Shown: in pieces, positions 36,526 to 46,100 of the stretch
Layout: each line of letters opens with the position of its first letter
Numbering within the stretch: position 1 is the stretch's first letter
Assembly: GCA_016702645.1 (NCBI GenBank)
Contig: JADJDP010000016.1
Span: 8,049-72,048 of the forward strand
DNA length: 64,000 nt
From: Flavobacteriales bacterium
GTDB taxonomy: Bacteria > Bacteroidota > Bacteroidia > Flavobacteriales_F > PHOS-HE28
Reading direction: 5' to 3'
Program-made: the position numbers and the translations under genes
Notes under the pieces: model-generated
The model's database searches: none
The model's input: the letters and a program-made list of their open reading frames with translations, nothing else
Told to the model about the DNA's origin: nothing

Positions 36526-37752
36526 GTGGAACGATCCCCCACCGTGGCGGAACGCTTCCTGAACCGTAGGGTGCTGCTGGGTATTTCCGGAGGCATTGCC
36601 GCATACAAAGCTGCCGCCTTGGTGCGCCTGCTGGTGAAGGCTGGTGCGGAAGTGCAGGTGGTGATGACCCCTGCAGCCCGCGATTTCGTTACCCCGCTCA
36701 CTCTGGCCACGCTCAGCAAGCGACCGGTGCTCACGGATCTTTTTGTTCGAGATGGAAGTGGCCGGTGGAACGACCATGTCCACTTGGCGCGTTGGGCCGA
36801 TGTGATGCTCGTGGCACCCGCAAGTGCCAACACGTTGGCCAAGATGGCCCACGGACTTTGCGACAACCTGCTCCTGGCTTGCTACCTCAGTGCGGAATGC
36901 CCGGTGTTCGTAGCACCCGCCATGGACTTGGAGATGTGGAAGGATGCATCCACCGGAACCAATGTGGGCACGCTTCGCGAACGAGGCGTTGCTATCATCG
37001 GCCCGGAAAGCGGTGAACTTGCCAGTGGGCTCAGTGGCGAGGGGCGCATGAGCGAACCGGAGGCCATCGTCCACGCGCTCACCGAAGCACTGGTTGGCAG
37101 GAGCAAACTGGCGGGCACACGCTTGTTGGTGACAGCTGGCCCCACCCAAGAGGCGATCGACCCGGTGCGGTACGTAGGCAATCGGAGCAGCGGCAAAATG
37201 GGCTTCGCCATCGCGGTGGAGGCTGCTCGTCGTGGTGCGCAGGTGGAGTTGGTCACCGGACCCGTGGGTCTTGGCACGGAGCAGGCCGGCGTGCGGCGCA
37301 CGGATGTGGTATCGGCTGCTGAAATGGCCGAGCGCTGCAAAGTCATCGCTCCGGGTTGCGGAGCGGTGATCATGAGCGCAGCTGTTGCGGATTATCGTCC
37401 GGCGAAGATCGAAGCGAACAAGGTGAAGAAGAAGGACAGCGCGCTTGAGATCGCTTTGGAACCAACCGAGGACATCCTTGCGTGGATGGGCACCAACAAG
37501 CCGAAAGGACAGCTTTTGGTGGGTTTCGCGCTGGAGACGAACAACGAGTTGGACCACGCCAAGGACAAGCTCAAGCGCAAGAACCTCGACCTACTTGTGC
37601 TCAACAGCCTGAGGGATGCGGGAGCGGGTTTCGGTACGGATACCAACAAGGTGACCTTGCTGTCGCCGGGCACGGATCCGAAGGAACTGCCGTTGATGAC
37701 CAAGGCCGATGTGGCCCGCGCTATCTTGGACCGCCTCGAAGAACTGCTATGA
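36526..37752 (+). CDS. coaBC: Phosphopantothenoylcysteine decarboxylase / phosphopantothenate-cysteine ligase CoaBC
   Basis: A 408-residue bifunctional enzyme of coenzyme A synthesis, starting at GTG 36526. The CoaC half has LLGISGGIAAYKAAALVRLL, APASANTLAKMAHGLCDNLL and APAMDLEMW; the CoaB half has TAGPTQEAIDPVRYVGNRSS and MSAAVADYRP. In the CoaC half the segment ELASGLSGEGRM has Ser where the well-studied enzymes have the proton-donating Cys (LACGxxGxGRM). This may be normal in Bacteroidota. It overlaps porD by four bases (ATGA). Confidence 0.93.
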   Translation: MERSPTVAERFLNRRVLLGISGGIAAYKAAALVRLLVKAGAEVQVVMTPAARDFVTPLTLATLSKRPVLTDLFVRDGSGRWNDHVHLARWADVMLVAPASANTLAKMAHGLCDNLLLACYLSAECPVFVAPAMDLEMWKDASTGTNVGTLRERGVAIIGPESGELASGLSGEGRMSEPEAIVHALTEALVGRSKLAGTRLLVTAGPTQEAIDPVRYVGNRSSGKMGFAIAVEAARRGAQVELVTGPVGLGTEQAGVRRTDVVSAAEMAERCKVIAPGCGAVIMSAAVADYRPAKIEANKVKKKDSALEIALEPTEDILAWMGTNKPKGQLLVGFALETNNELDHAKDKLKRKNLDLLVLNSLRDAGAGFGTDTNKVTLLSPGTDPKELPLMTKADVARAILDRLEELL

Positions 37753-38801
37753 ACCCCGCGAACGGGATGAAACACGCGCTACGGATCGTTTGCCTGCCCC
37801 TCCTGCTGGCGCCTATGGCATTTCAGGCGCAGGAGTTCAATTGCCAGGTGAGCGTGATCGCACCGCAGGTAGCCACGGCACAACCCCGTGTGTTCCAGTC
37901 CTTGGAGGTGGCTATCAAGGAGTTTTTCCAGAACCGCAGGTTCACCAGTTTGAACTACGCACCCGCAGAACGGATCGACATCAACTTGCTGCTGACCATT
38001 TCCAATCAACCGGCTCCCGATCGCTTCGAAGGGACCTTGCAAGTGATCTATGCTCGTCCGGTCTTTGGCACCGATTACAACACACCCATCCTGGACATGG
38101 TGGATGACCAAGTACAGTTCAACTTCTTGGAAAACACCCAGATCGAGTTCACTCCGGACCGGTTCCTCACCAACCTCTCATCGCTGCTGGGCTTCTACGC
38201 CTATTTCATCCTTGGCGTGGACGGCGATACCTATGCCCCGCTCGGCGGAACGCAGTTCTACACCCAGGCGCAGCAGGTGGTGAACAATGCGCAGAGCGCA
38301 GGGGAAAGCGGTTGGAAAGCATTTGAAAGTCAGCGTAATCGTTACTGGCTCATGGACAACCAGCAGCAGGCCGTGTTCCGGCCCTTGCGGGAACTGCTCT
38401 ACAGCTACCACCGTACGGGCATGGATGCAATGACCGAGGATGCCGCTGCCGCGCGCCGCACCATAGCTGCGGGCATCGAAAAGCTGAAGACCGTGCACCA
38501 AGCCAAGCCCGCGAGCTACAATCTCCAGATCTTCTTCAACGCCAAGTTCCAGGAGCTGATCGAGATCTTCAAGCCCGCCGATCCCGCCGAGAAGACCAAG
38601 CTCTTCAATACCCTGCAGATCATCGATCCGGGGCATATCGGGCAGTACCAGAACATGATGAGGGGGACGCCCGAGCCACTGCGGAACCCAGTCGGCATCG
38701 CATGGTCAGAAATGCGCCGCGAATTCGTTTCCTTGGCTTCGGCAACAGCGCCAGCATTTCCGTCATGCTCACCCGCCTCTCCATCACCAACTACCTCTTG
38801 A
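37749..38801 (+). CDS. porD: Type IX secretion protein PorD (DUF4835)
   Basis: A signal peptide (MKHALRIVCLPLLLAPMAFQ, at the second Met, 37767) opens a DUF4835 protein: QEFNCQVSVIAPQ, ALEVAIKEFF-like SLEVAIKEFFQNRRFTSLNY, and LLGFYAYFILGVDGDTYAPL, GGTQFYTQAQQVVNNAQ. PorD is a periplasmic part of T9SS. The family normally ends soon after IIDPGHIGQY; the extra 35 residues here, rich in Ser and Pro and overlapping recN, suggest that a frameshift near 38,660-38,700 hides the real stop. The order coaBC - porD - recN is conserved. Confidence 0.88.
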   Translation: MNPANGMKHALRIVCLPLLLAPMAFQAQEFNCQVSVIAPQVATAQPRVFQSLEVAIKEFFQNRRFTSLNYAPAERIDINLLLTISNQPAPDRFEGTLQVIYARPVFGTDYNTPILDMVDDQVQFNFLENTQIEFTPDRFLTNLSSLLGFYAYFILGVDGDTYAPLGGTQFYTQAQQVVNNAQSAGESGWKAFESQRNRYWLMDNQQQAVFRPLRELLYSYHRTGMDAMTEDAAAARRTIAAGIEKLKTVHQAKPASYNLQIFFNAKFQELIEIFKPADPAEKTKLFNTLQIIDPGHIGQYQNMMRGTPEPLRNPVGIAWSEMRREFVSLASATAPAFPSCSPASPSPTTS

Positions 38802-40417
38802 TCGAGGCGCTGGAACTCGATTGGCAAAGCGGCCTAACTACGATCACCGGCGAAACAGGTAGCGGCAAGAGCATCCTCATCGGTGCATTGGAACTCGCCA
38901 TGGGCGGCAGGGCCGAAGCGAGCTACTTGCGCGACGCGAACAAGCGTTGCGTCATCGAGTTGGAACTTGATGTGAGCCATCTGTCGATCCGTGATTGGTT
39001 CGAAGCGAACGAGATCCCTTTCGAGAAGGCCACTCTGCTGCGGCGCCAGTTGGATCCCGGCGGTCGGTCCCGTGCCTTCGTTAACGATACACCCGTGCGC
39101 GCCGAACAACTTCGCGAGTTGGGGGGGCGGTTGGTGCATGTGCATAGCCAGCACCATACGCTGTTGCTCAACGATGCCCGCTTCCAACTGGGTTTGGTGG
39201 ACCAACTGGCAGGGCAGGTTCCCGAGGTGATCGAATTGACCTCGCGTTACCATGCATGGAGGAAGGCCCAGCAGGAACTCGCTGCGCTGCGCGACGAGGA
39301 GCAGCGAGCGCAGGCCGAGTTCGACTTCCTGCGTTTCCAACAGGAGGAGTTGGAGCAAGCCATGTTGAAGGATGGCGAACAGGAACTCATGGAAGGAGAG
39401 TTGCAGCGGGCGGAACATGCTGGCGAGCGTGCTGCCGCGTTCGCTGCCGTGGAGGATGGAACAAGCAGTGACAGCGGCGCACTGGGATCGCTCAACAAGT
39501 TGAAGGCAGCCATCGCCAAAGCTGCACGCGTGGACACCGATGTGGCCACATTGCTGGAACGCATCAGCTCGTGCGCGATCGAACTGCAGGACATTGGGGA
39601 TGAAGCCGCTCGCCTGGCGACGGCCGTGGAGACGGACCCAATGCACATGGAACGACTGCGTGAGCGTCTCGACAATTTGATCCGCCTGCAACAGAAGCAT
39701 CGCGTTCGCACCACATCGGAACTGCTGGAACTGCTTGGTGTCCTGCAGGAGCGGACCGCGAGGATCGGCTCGATGGGCGAACGGATCGCTGAAATGCAGC
39801 AAAAGGATATCGCTGCAGGGGAGAACTATTACGAACTGGCCACCTCTGTTTCCCGTGCCCGCACAAAAGCGGTGAAGCCACTGGCGAACAAGGTGGAGGC
39901 GATCCTCCATGAACTGGGTATGCCGCATGCCGTGTTCCAATTCGACCATCGCACCGGCGAGCCAGGACCATTTGGCATCGACAGCGTGCGTGCTCTCTTC
40001 ACCGCCAACAAGGACCGTGCGCCAGCGCCTTTGGACAAGGTGGCCAGTGGAGGCGAACTCAGCAGGGTGATGCTCGCGCTGATCTCGCTCGCGGCGGGTT
40101 CCCGTGACTTGCCGATCGTTGTCTTCGATGAGATCGACTCAGGGGTCAGTGGCGAAGTGGCCGATCGGGTGGGCTCCTTGCTCGCTGCAATGGGCAAAGA
40201 GCGACAAGTGATAGCCATCACCCACTTACCGCAGATAGCGAGCAAGGCCGCACACCATCTGCAAGTGACAAAATCCACCGAAGGTGAACGAGTACGCACG
40301 CGCATCACACCGCTTCTTCACGAGGAGCGTGTGGAAGCGATCGCGCGCATGCTCAGTGGCAAGAAGACAACACCGGCCTCCTTGGAGAACGCAAAGGAGT
40401 TGTTGAAGTCGAAGTAG
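38765..40417 (+). CDS. recN: DNA repair protein RecN
   Basis: A 550-residue SMC-like ATPase: Walker A GETGSGKSILIGALELAMGG, a long coiled-coil middle (about residues 150-370), the signature LDKVASGGELSRVMLAL, Walker B IVVFDEIDSGVSGEVAD and ITHLPQIASKAAHHL. It tethers DNA ends in double-strand break repair. I start at ATG 38765 (MLTRLSITNYLL), the usual RecN beginning. Confidence 0.95.
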   Translation: MLTRLSITNYLLIEALELDWQSGLTTITGETGSGKSILIGALELAMGGRAEASYLRDANKRCVIELELDVSHLSIRDWFEANEIPFEKATLLRRQLDPGGRSRAFVNDTPVRAEQLRELGGRLVHVHSQHHTLLLNDARFQLGLVDQLAGQVPEVIELTSRYHAWRKAQQELAALRDEEQRAQAEFDFLRFQQEELEQAMLKDGEQELMEGELQRAEHAGERAAAFAAVEDGTSSDSGALGSLNKLKAAIAKAARVDTDVATLLERISSCAIELQDIGDEAARLATAVETDPMHMERLRERLDNLIRLQQKHRVRTTSELLELLGVLQERTARIGSMGERIAEMQQKDIAAGENYYELATSVSRARTKAVKPLANKVEAILHELGMPHAVFQFDHRTGEPGPFGIDSVRALFTANKDRAPAPLDKVASGGELSRVMLALISLAAGSRDLPIVVFDEIDSGVSGEVADRVGSLLAAMGKERQVIAITHLPQIASKAAHHLQVTKSTEGERVRTRITPLLHEERVEAIARMLSGKKTTPASLENAKELLKSK

Positions 40418-40436
40418 GACCCGTTGGTCCCAAGCA

Positions 40437-43119
40437 TCAAGGCAACTGCTGGAGCCTGTTATTGGTGGGTATTGTTCCGCCAATGTTCACGAGGATGGGG
40501 TCGCGATCGTTGGCTTTTCCAACGTAGGAGACCGTGCCGTCCATGTTCACATCTTCTCGGTGGTAGCCCGTTACGATAGCGGTAGGAACACTGCCGCCAA
40601 TGCGGGTCAGGATCGGGGCGCGGTCGTTGCCCAAACCGGTATAGAGCAATTGGGGGTCACCGGTGCAGTTGCCGGACCACATCACCTGCACACCGCTCAC
40701 ATCCTTGCGCGCGGAGGTACCGTAGGTGGCGGTGGCTGCCAGTGTGAAGTTCACAGTGGTGGTCGAACCAGTGAGCGCAACCGGGTTGGCTGTCATGATG
40801 CCCAAGTGGTTGCGATGGCGCACAGCCACATGGTAGCTACCTGCTGCAAGCGTGAAGGAAACAGGAGAAGTGCCATCCATGCCCACCACATCGCCGTCGC
40901 GTTGCACAAGGGCGGAATGTGTGGCCACCACCGGATATCCCGCTGATGTCGATCGTATTTCCATAAAGACCCAGTCAACGATCGCGTTCACTCCGGTCGT
41001 GTTGAGCACACCTGCGTTGATGGTTTCACCACCGCCGCCGCCAGTGTGGGTGAACCCCAACGCAGCGTAGGGCTCTGCGTTGGGGATCCAATTGCCGGAG
41101 CGTAGTGCGTCCGTCATGGTCGGTCCCGTCAAGTAAGGTCCCTCCAGAAAGACCTTGGCGGAAACGCGCACCGCTGCTGTAACACAGAACGCGTGCGTGG
41201 TGGAGGCGGTGGTGAAGTTCGTGTTGTTCACCAATAGGTTGTTCTGCGCATCGCGCAGGGTGAAGTTGCCCGCGCCATATGCGCAGCACATGCCATCACC
41301 GAAACTGTCGTACACCACTAGCTCGTGGCAGCCATCGGGAATGCAAACCACGATGGGTGGCTGCGGATACACCCCGTTCGTTGCTTGTGTGGTATATGGG
41401 CCGCCACTGGCGTAGATGTTCGAACCGTTCCGGATCACCCAAGTGGTCTCCGGAGCCGTAGCGATCCAAGTTCAGTTGCAGCGTCAGCGTATTGGGGCCC
41501 GTGGTGATATTGCTTGTGGCCGAGTTGTTCGCGAGGGCCTGATCCACCCCACCGTTGGGTGCGTTCACCGTGGCTGTGAAGGTGAGATAACCAGCAGGCA
41601 AGGGCACGCTTCCAACGGGGACCACCACACTTGCTCCGCTGGCCAGGTTGCCGCTCCAAGGGATGTTGCCCGAACCGCCCCCGGTGATGGACCAAGCGAG
41701 TTGGAAGGTCGTGAGCGCTGTCGTTCCACCGTTCCGAACGGTAACGCTCGGTGTGATCAACGATGCACAGGAATTGCCACTGGCTCCGGTGATACCCGTG
41801 ACCTGGGCATCAAGCGTAAGTGTAGGGGTATTCGGGTCGTACCCGTTGACGGTATTGCCGCATGACCCCAGCCACGTCTGGAGGGATGAATAGCTCACCG
41901 CGAAGCGACCGAAGTAGTCGTTCACGTTGTTGCTGCAATTGGCTTCGCCACCATAGAGCTGGCCGATCAACCGCTTGTTCTGGTCCCACAAACCACTGCC
42001 GCTACTACCCGGTTCGGTGGTGCCATCCTCCCAAGTGGCTATGCGCCAGCACGCCGCACTGCCATAGGTCGCTGTCGTGGCAGCGTTCACATCAAAGCTG
42101 ATCTTCTTGATATCACCTGCCGGATGATGGATGCAGGTGGAGGCCGTGGGCGCGGTACCGCTGCGGTCCCAACCGCTATAGTAAACGTTGTAGCCTGCTG
42201 GAGGTGCGCTGTTCAATTGCAACAGCGCAACATCGCTTCCGGCGCTGCTCGCCAGAAGCGTTGCTCCGCTGACCGTTTGGTTCGTGGGGCCGTTGAGGTT
42301 CTGGTTGCATATCGAGCTTTCCCAGTTGAAGCGGAAGACCCATGTCGCCACGCTCCCACCCAAACAGTGGTTCGCTGTAAGGAAATAGGGTACCCCATTG
42401 TTCGCGCAGTTGTTGATCAAGGTACCTGTGCAGATCCCGCTTCCACTCACCACGATCATGGCCACGCTTCGTATCTGTTGGTCCCACGGGTCGCCCTCCG
42501 GGCAAACCACGTTGTTGTTGCATGAACCGGAGTCCCCAAGACCGCGGGCGTATTTGAAGACATCGCGATAGCCATGGGTGACTTGGTTGATGTGCAGGCG
42601 TCCCAACGCCGCACCCACTGGCAGGCTGTACTCGATGGTGATGTACGGCCCACGGACCGGTTGCACACCCAGCACATGCTCTCCATGATCGTTGGCGTTG
42701 GTGAAGGCACCGATGTGGCGACCGGATGGATCGATCACGAAGACCTTGGCCCCATCGGGAATATCGAACGAATCGAATTCGAAGTTGATGCTGATGGCCT
42801 CCGGGCATGCGATGCCCAAGCGCCATACGCGGGTGCCATCACTGAGCGTGGTCCATGTACCGGAGTTGGAGGGGCTCAGGTCCACTTGGTGATTGTAGCC
42901 GAATCGGTATGGAATGCTCTTGTTCAGATCGTTCACCGCGTCCTGCGCAGCCAAGGTGGCCATGTCCAGTTCCGGCAGGTGCACACCCGCGGCCATGGGC
43001 AACTCATCCGCTCTGCTCTGAGAATAGGGGATACCCCCTTGGTCGATCTGTGCGTTGGAGCGCAGCGCGAAGAAGCAAGCCGCAGTGGCGAGCGTCGGGA
43101 TGAGGAACGTTCGGTTCAT
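40437..43119 (-). CDS. Secreted lysyl-endopeptidase-like serine protease with shared C-terminal module (one-base frameshift)
   Basis: Rejoined it has about 893 residues; one extra base near 41,450 splits it after LNLDRYGS, and the other frame continues ETTWVIRNGSNIYASGG. Order: signal peptide (MNRTFLIPTLATAACFF), pre-domain, trypsin-like domain with His in PYFLTANHC, Asp in GSDVALLQL, Ser in EPGSSGSGLW, plus IHHPAGDIKKI, as in lysyl endopeptidases; a CARDB-like domain; a Cys-rich domain with DSFGDGMCCAYGAGNF; and from 41159 to the end the module also found in the lysyl oxidase gene. It is exported and probably T9SS-dependent. Lys preference is inferred, not shown. Confidence 0.85.
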
Positions 43120-43136
43120 GGTGAGTGAATGGTATT

Positions 43137-43144
43137 GCAAAATA
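43137..43144 (-). promoter_or_regulatory. -7-like element TATTTTGC for the protease gene
   Basis: Minus-strand TATTTTGC, 18 bases upstream of the ATG at 43119, so the protease gene may be transcribed separately from the lysyl oxidase gene upstream. Confidence 0.45.
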
Positions 43145-43184
43145 GCAGGACGCCTTCGTGCGTTGCACTAACAGATGCCCCGAA

Positions 43185-46100
43185 TTACGAACGCACTCTT
43201 GGTTCGGGGTGTTCGCTACCGCCGGGTTTGTTGGCATCAGGGGTTGGTAGCTGTTCCGTGCGTGTTGCAGTGGGGATGATACCCCCGATGTTCAGCAGGA
43301 TGACATCGCGGTCATTGGAGCTGCCGGTGTACTTCACCAACCCGCTCAGGTTCGTGTCCTCGCTGTAGTAACCCACAATGGTACCCGTGGGGATGGTACC
43401 TCCGATCACGCTCAGGATCGGGTCCCGGTCGTTGTCCTGTCCGGTATAGCGCAGCACTTGGTCCTTCCGGACATTCCCGCTCCACAGCATCAAGGCACCT
43501 TGGTCGCTCTTGCGTGCATCGGTACCGTATGTGACCGTTCCGCTGGCCCGGAAGTCCACGTCGACGGCGGTAGCGCTGAGTGCTACGGGCAGGTTCGTCA
43601 TTGCTCCGAAATGGTTCCGGTGGCGTACGGCGATGCGGTAGGAGCCGGGAGCCAGTTGCAACATCACCGGGGAACTGCCATCGGTACCCACGATATCACC
43701 ATCGCGTTGCAACAGGGCGCTTCGGGTAGCGAGCACCGCGTGCGGAAAGGTCGTGCTGCGACCTTCGATCAGCACCCAGTCGACGATCGCATTTGCACCG
43801 GTTACCGTGTGCAAGCCAGCGGCCATCTGTTCACCTCCACCGTTCACATGTGTGAAACCGAGCGCTGTATATGGTTCGGTCGTTGGAATGAGGCCTGCCA
43901 CCCTCAGGTCATCGCGCATCAAGGGAGGCACACTGGCCACGTAGGGTCCCTCCAACCACACCTTCGGTCGCAGTGCGACCGCGTTCGGCACGGTGAGGCA
44001 ACCGCCGACAATGCTGGTGAGCACATTGTTCGCGTCCGCGTTGACGATGTCGGTGATGTTCGCAATGCAGATGCTTCCACTGGTCAGGGCCAGGTAGGTG
44101 ATGCGGCACAATGGCACGAAGCCGGCGTTCTTCACCAGCGATGTATCGAGGTAGGAGAGGCCTATGACCTTGTTGCCGCCCAAGCTGGTGTTCACCGTGA
44201 CATCGCCGGTCAGATTGGGTGCCAGGTTCTGTGCCGATTGGATGGTCATCCCGCTCATCTCGAACTCGTAGCCAAGCACACGTGCCGTTGGGTTGCGTAT
44301 GAAAACGTCCACGGTCTTGGCGACAGGATCGAGATTGCCCAAACTCAGGTCCACTTGGTCTGTGATGCTCACCCAGCCACGCGGAAAGTCGAGCCATGGA
44401 TGGTAGTGGGTCAAATGTGCGGTGCCACTCCCGTGGGTGGCTTGTTGGGTGTATCCATCCACCATCAGCGCCGCGTCGGTCACGGTCACCTCGTTGTCGT
44501 TGTTGAGGTCGTTGCATGGACCGGGAGTGATGTCGTTGCCGAGGATCGCGGTCACGTACTCCAGAGCGTCCGGTTGGGTTTGGTTCCCATCACCGTTAAG
44601 ATCACCTCGCTTGGCGGGCCCGTTGCATACCCCATTGCAGTCCACGCGGGCATCGCCATACGCCTGTCCCAAACAATCGGTCCACGTCGGGCAATTTCCG
44701 ACCGTAGTGAACGAAGGCACATTGGAGGCGTTCCTGGTGATGTTGATGCACACTTGGGCGAAGTTGTTCGCGTAGTTGGTCTCGTGCCTCCCCAAGGCGT
44801 CCGGGGCTTGCTGCCAGTTGGTCCTTAGCACGAGGGTGTACGTGCCGTTGGGCACGTCGGTGATATCGATCCAGTTGCACGTTGTGCCCGTGCCGTATTC
44901 ATCATAGCACCCTGCGGTTATCCCCATGTTGCTGCAGCCGAACTGGCCCGAGTGTCCGGGCGTGCATCCAACGTCGATCACACAGTAGCCGTTCTTGAAG
45001 CCGGCGGGGATCGCATTGTTCGCTTGGTCGAACAGGAGGTAGTCGGCGTACCCCTCATAGTGGTTGTGCCCATGACAATTGTCGTTGCTGAACATCTGTG
45101 GCTGCGTGCCTGGGCTGCCGATGTAGTAATCCTGGCTTCCGATGTTGTTGATCCGCGTTGCGAAACGGAGGACCCAGCGCGTTCCGGAGCCGGTGACGCA
45201 ACCTTCCTCCAACTCGCATGTCGAGTTTTCGTTCGTCGTGTATTGCTGAAGCGTGAGGGTGCTCTGAAGGCGGGCCTGGTCCATCGTCAGGTCAGGGCCT
45301 TCGGGGCATGCCGGGTTACCGAAAGCGATGCAGCAGTTGGTGCACGGTATCGTGGCGAGCGGCTCATAGTTGCACGAAGCCGTGTTCATACAACCCACCA
45401 CAGGCCCGTTGTAAATGATACGTACCGTTACCGCGCTTCCACAAGCACCCGAATTATCTCCCACGCGCAGATGGTGCAGGGTTCCGCCCGGCATGTTCGC
45501 GTTCACCACGGCTTGAAGACCGCACCCTCCCAGGTTGTCATCGGCGAACGTGGCTCCTTCCACCCCGCTGCTCAACACGATGCTGGAACAGGCGAAATCA
45601 TAAACCCACAATCGTGTGTCGCACGTATTGGTACCGCACGTGGTGATCTGGTACTGACCTGTTTGCGGCGGCGTGAAGTCGTACCACTGCTCGATGGCGG
45701 TGGTGGTGAAAGTGGCCAGTGTTTGGGGGTAGCTTCCGGTGAGTGTAGCCAATGTGAGGGGCAGCGCAGTCCCACAATTGAAGCCAGGCGGACAATTGAA
45801 AGTGGTCTCCTCGAAACTGCCGAACACACCATCCTCGCGGATGAGCACATCGTTCAGATAGATCCAATAACCTCCATAGCCGTAGCTGTTGTGCCAGATG
45901 CCATCCCCCACCGAGTCGTTGATGCGGAACACCAGGCATGTATTGGAGGGCACGCAGAGCGTGGTGCCTTGTGCGGTACCACTTGCGATGGTCGCACCCG
46001 TGCTTCCGTTCTTCAACGTCCAGCTCGTTTCCTGGGGAAAGTCGTCGTTCACAATGTGGATCTTCACCCGGTTCTGCCCTGCGGGACATGCATAGCTGCA

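Noticed and set aside
40418..40436. Terminator between recN and the protease gene
   Set aside because: Only a 5-base stem (ggacc/ggtcc) without T run; too weak to call.
43458..44828. A 456-codon plus-strand open frame opposite the lysyl oxidase gene
   Set aside because: Composition is His/Arg/Val-rich without signal peptide or domain; it mirrors the GC-rich codon use of the real gene on the other strand.
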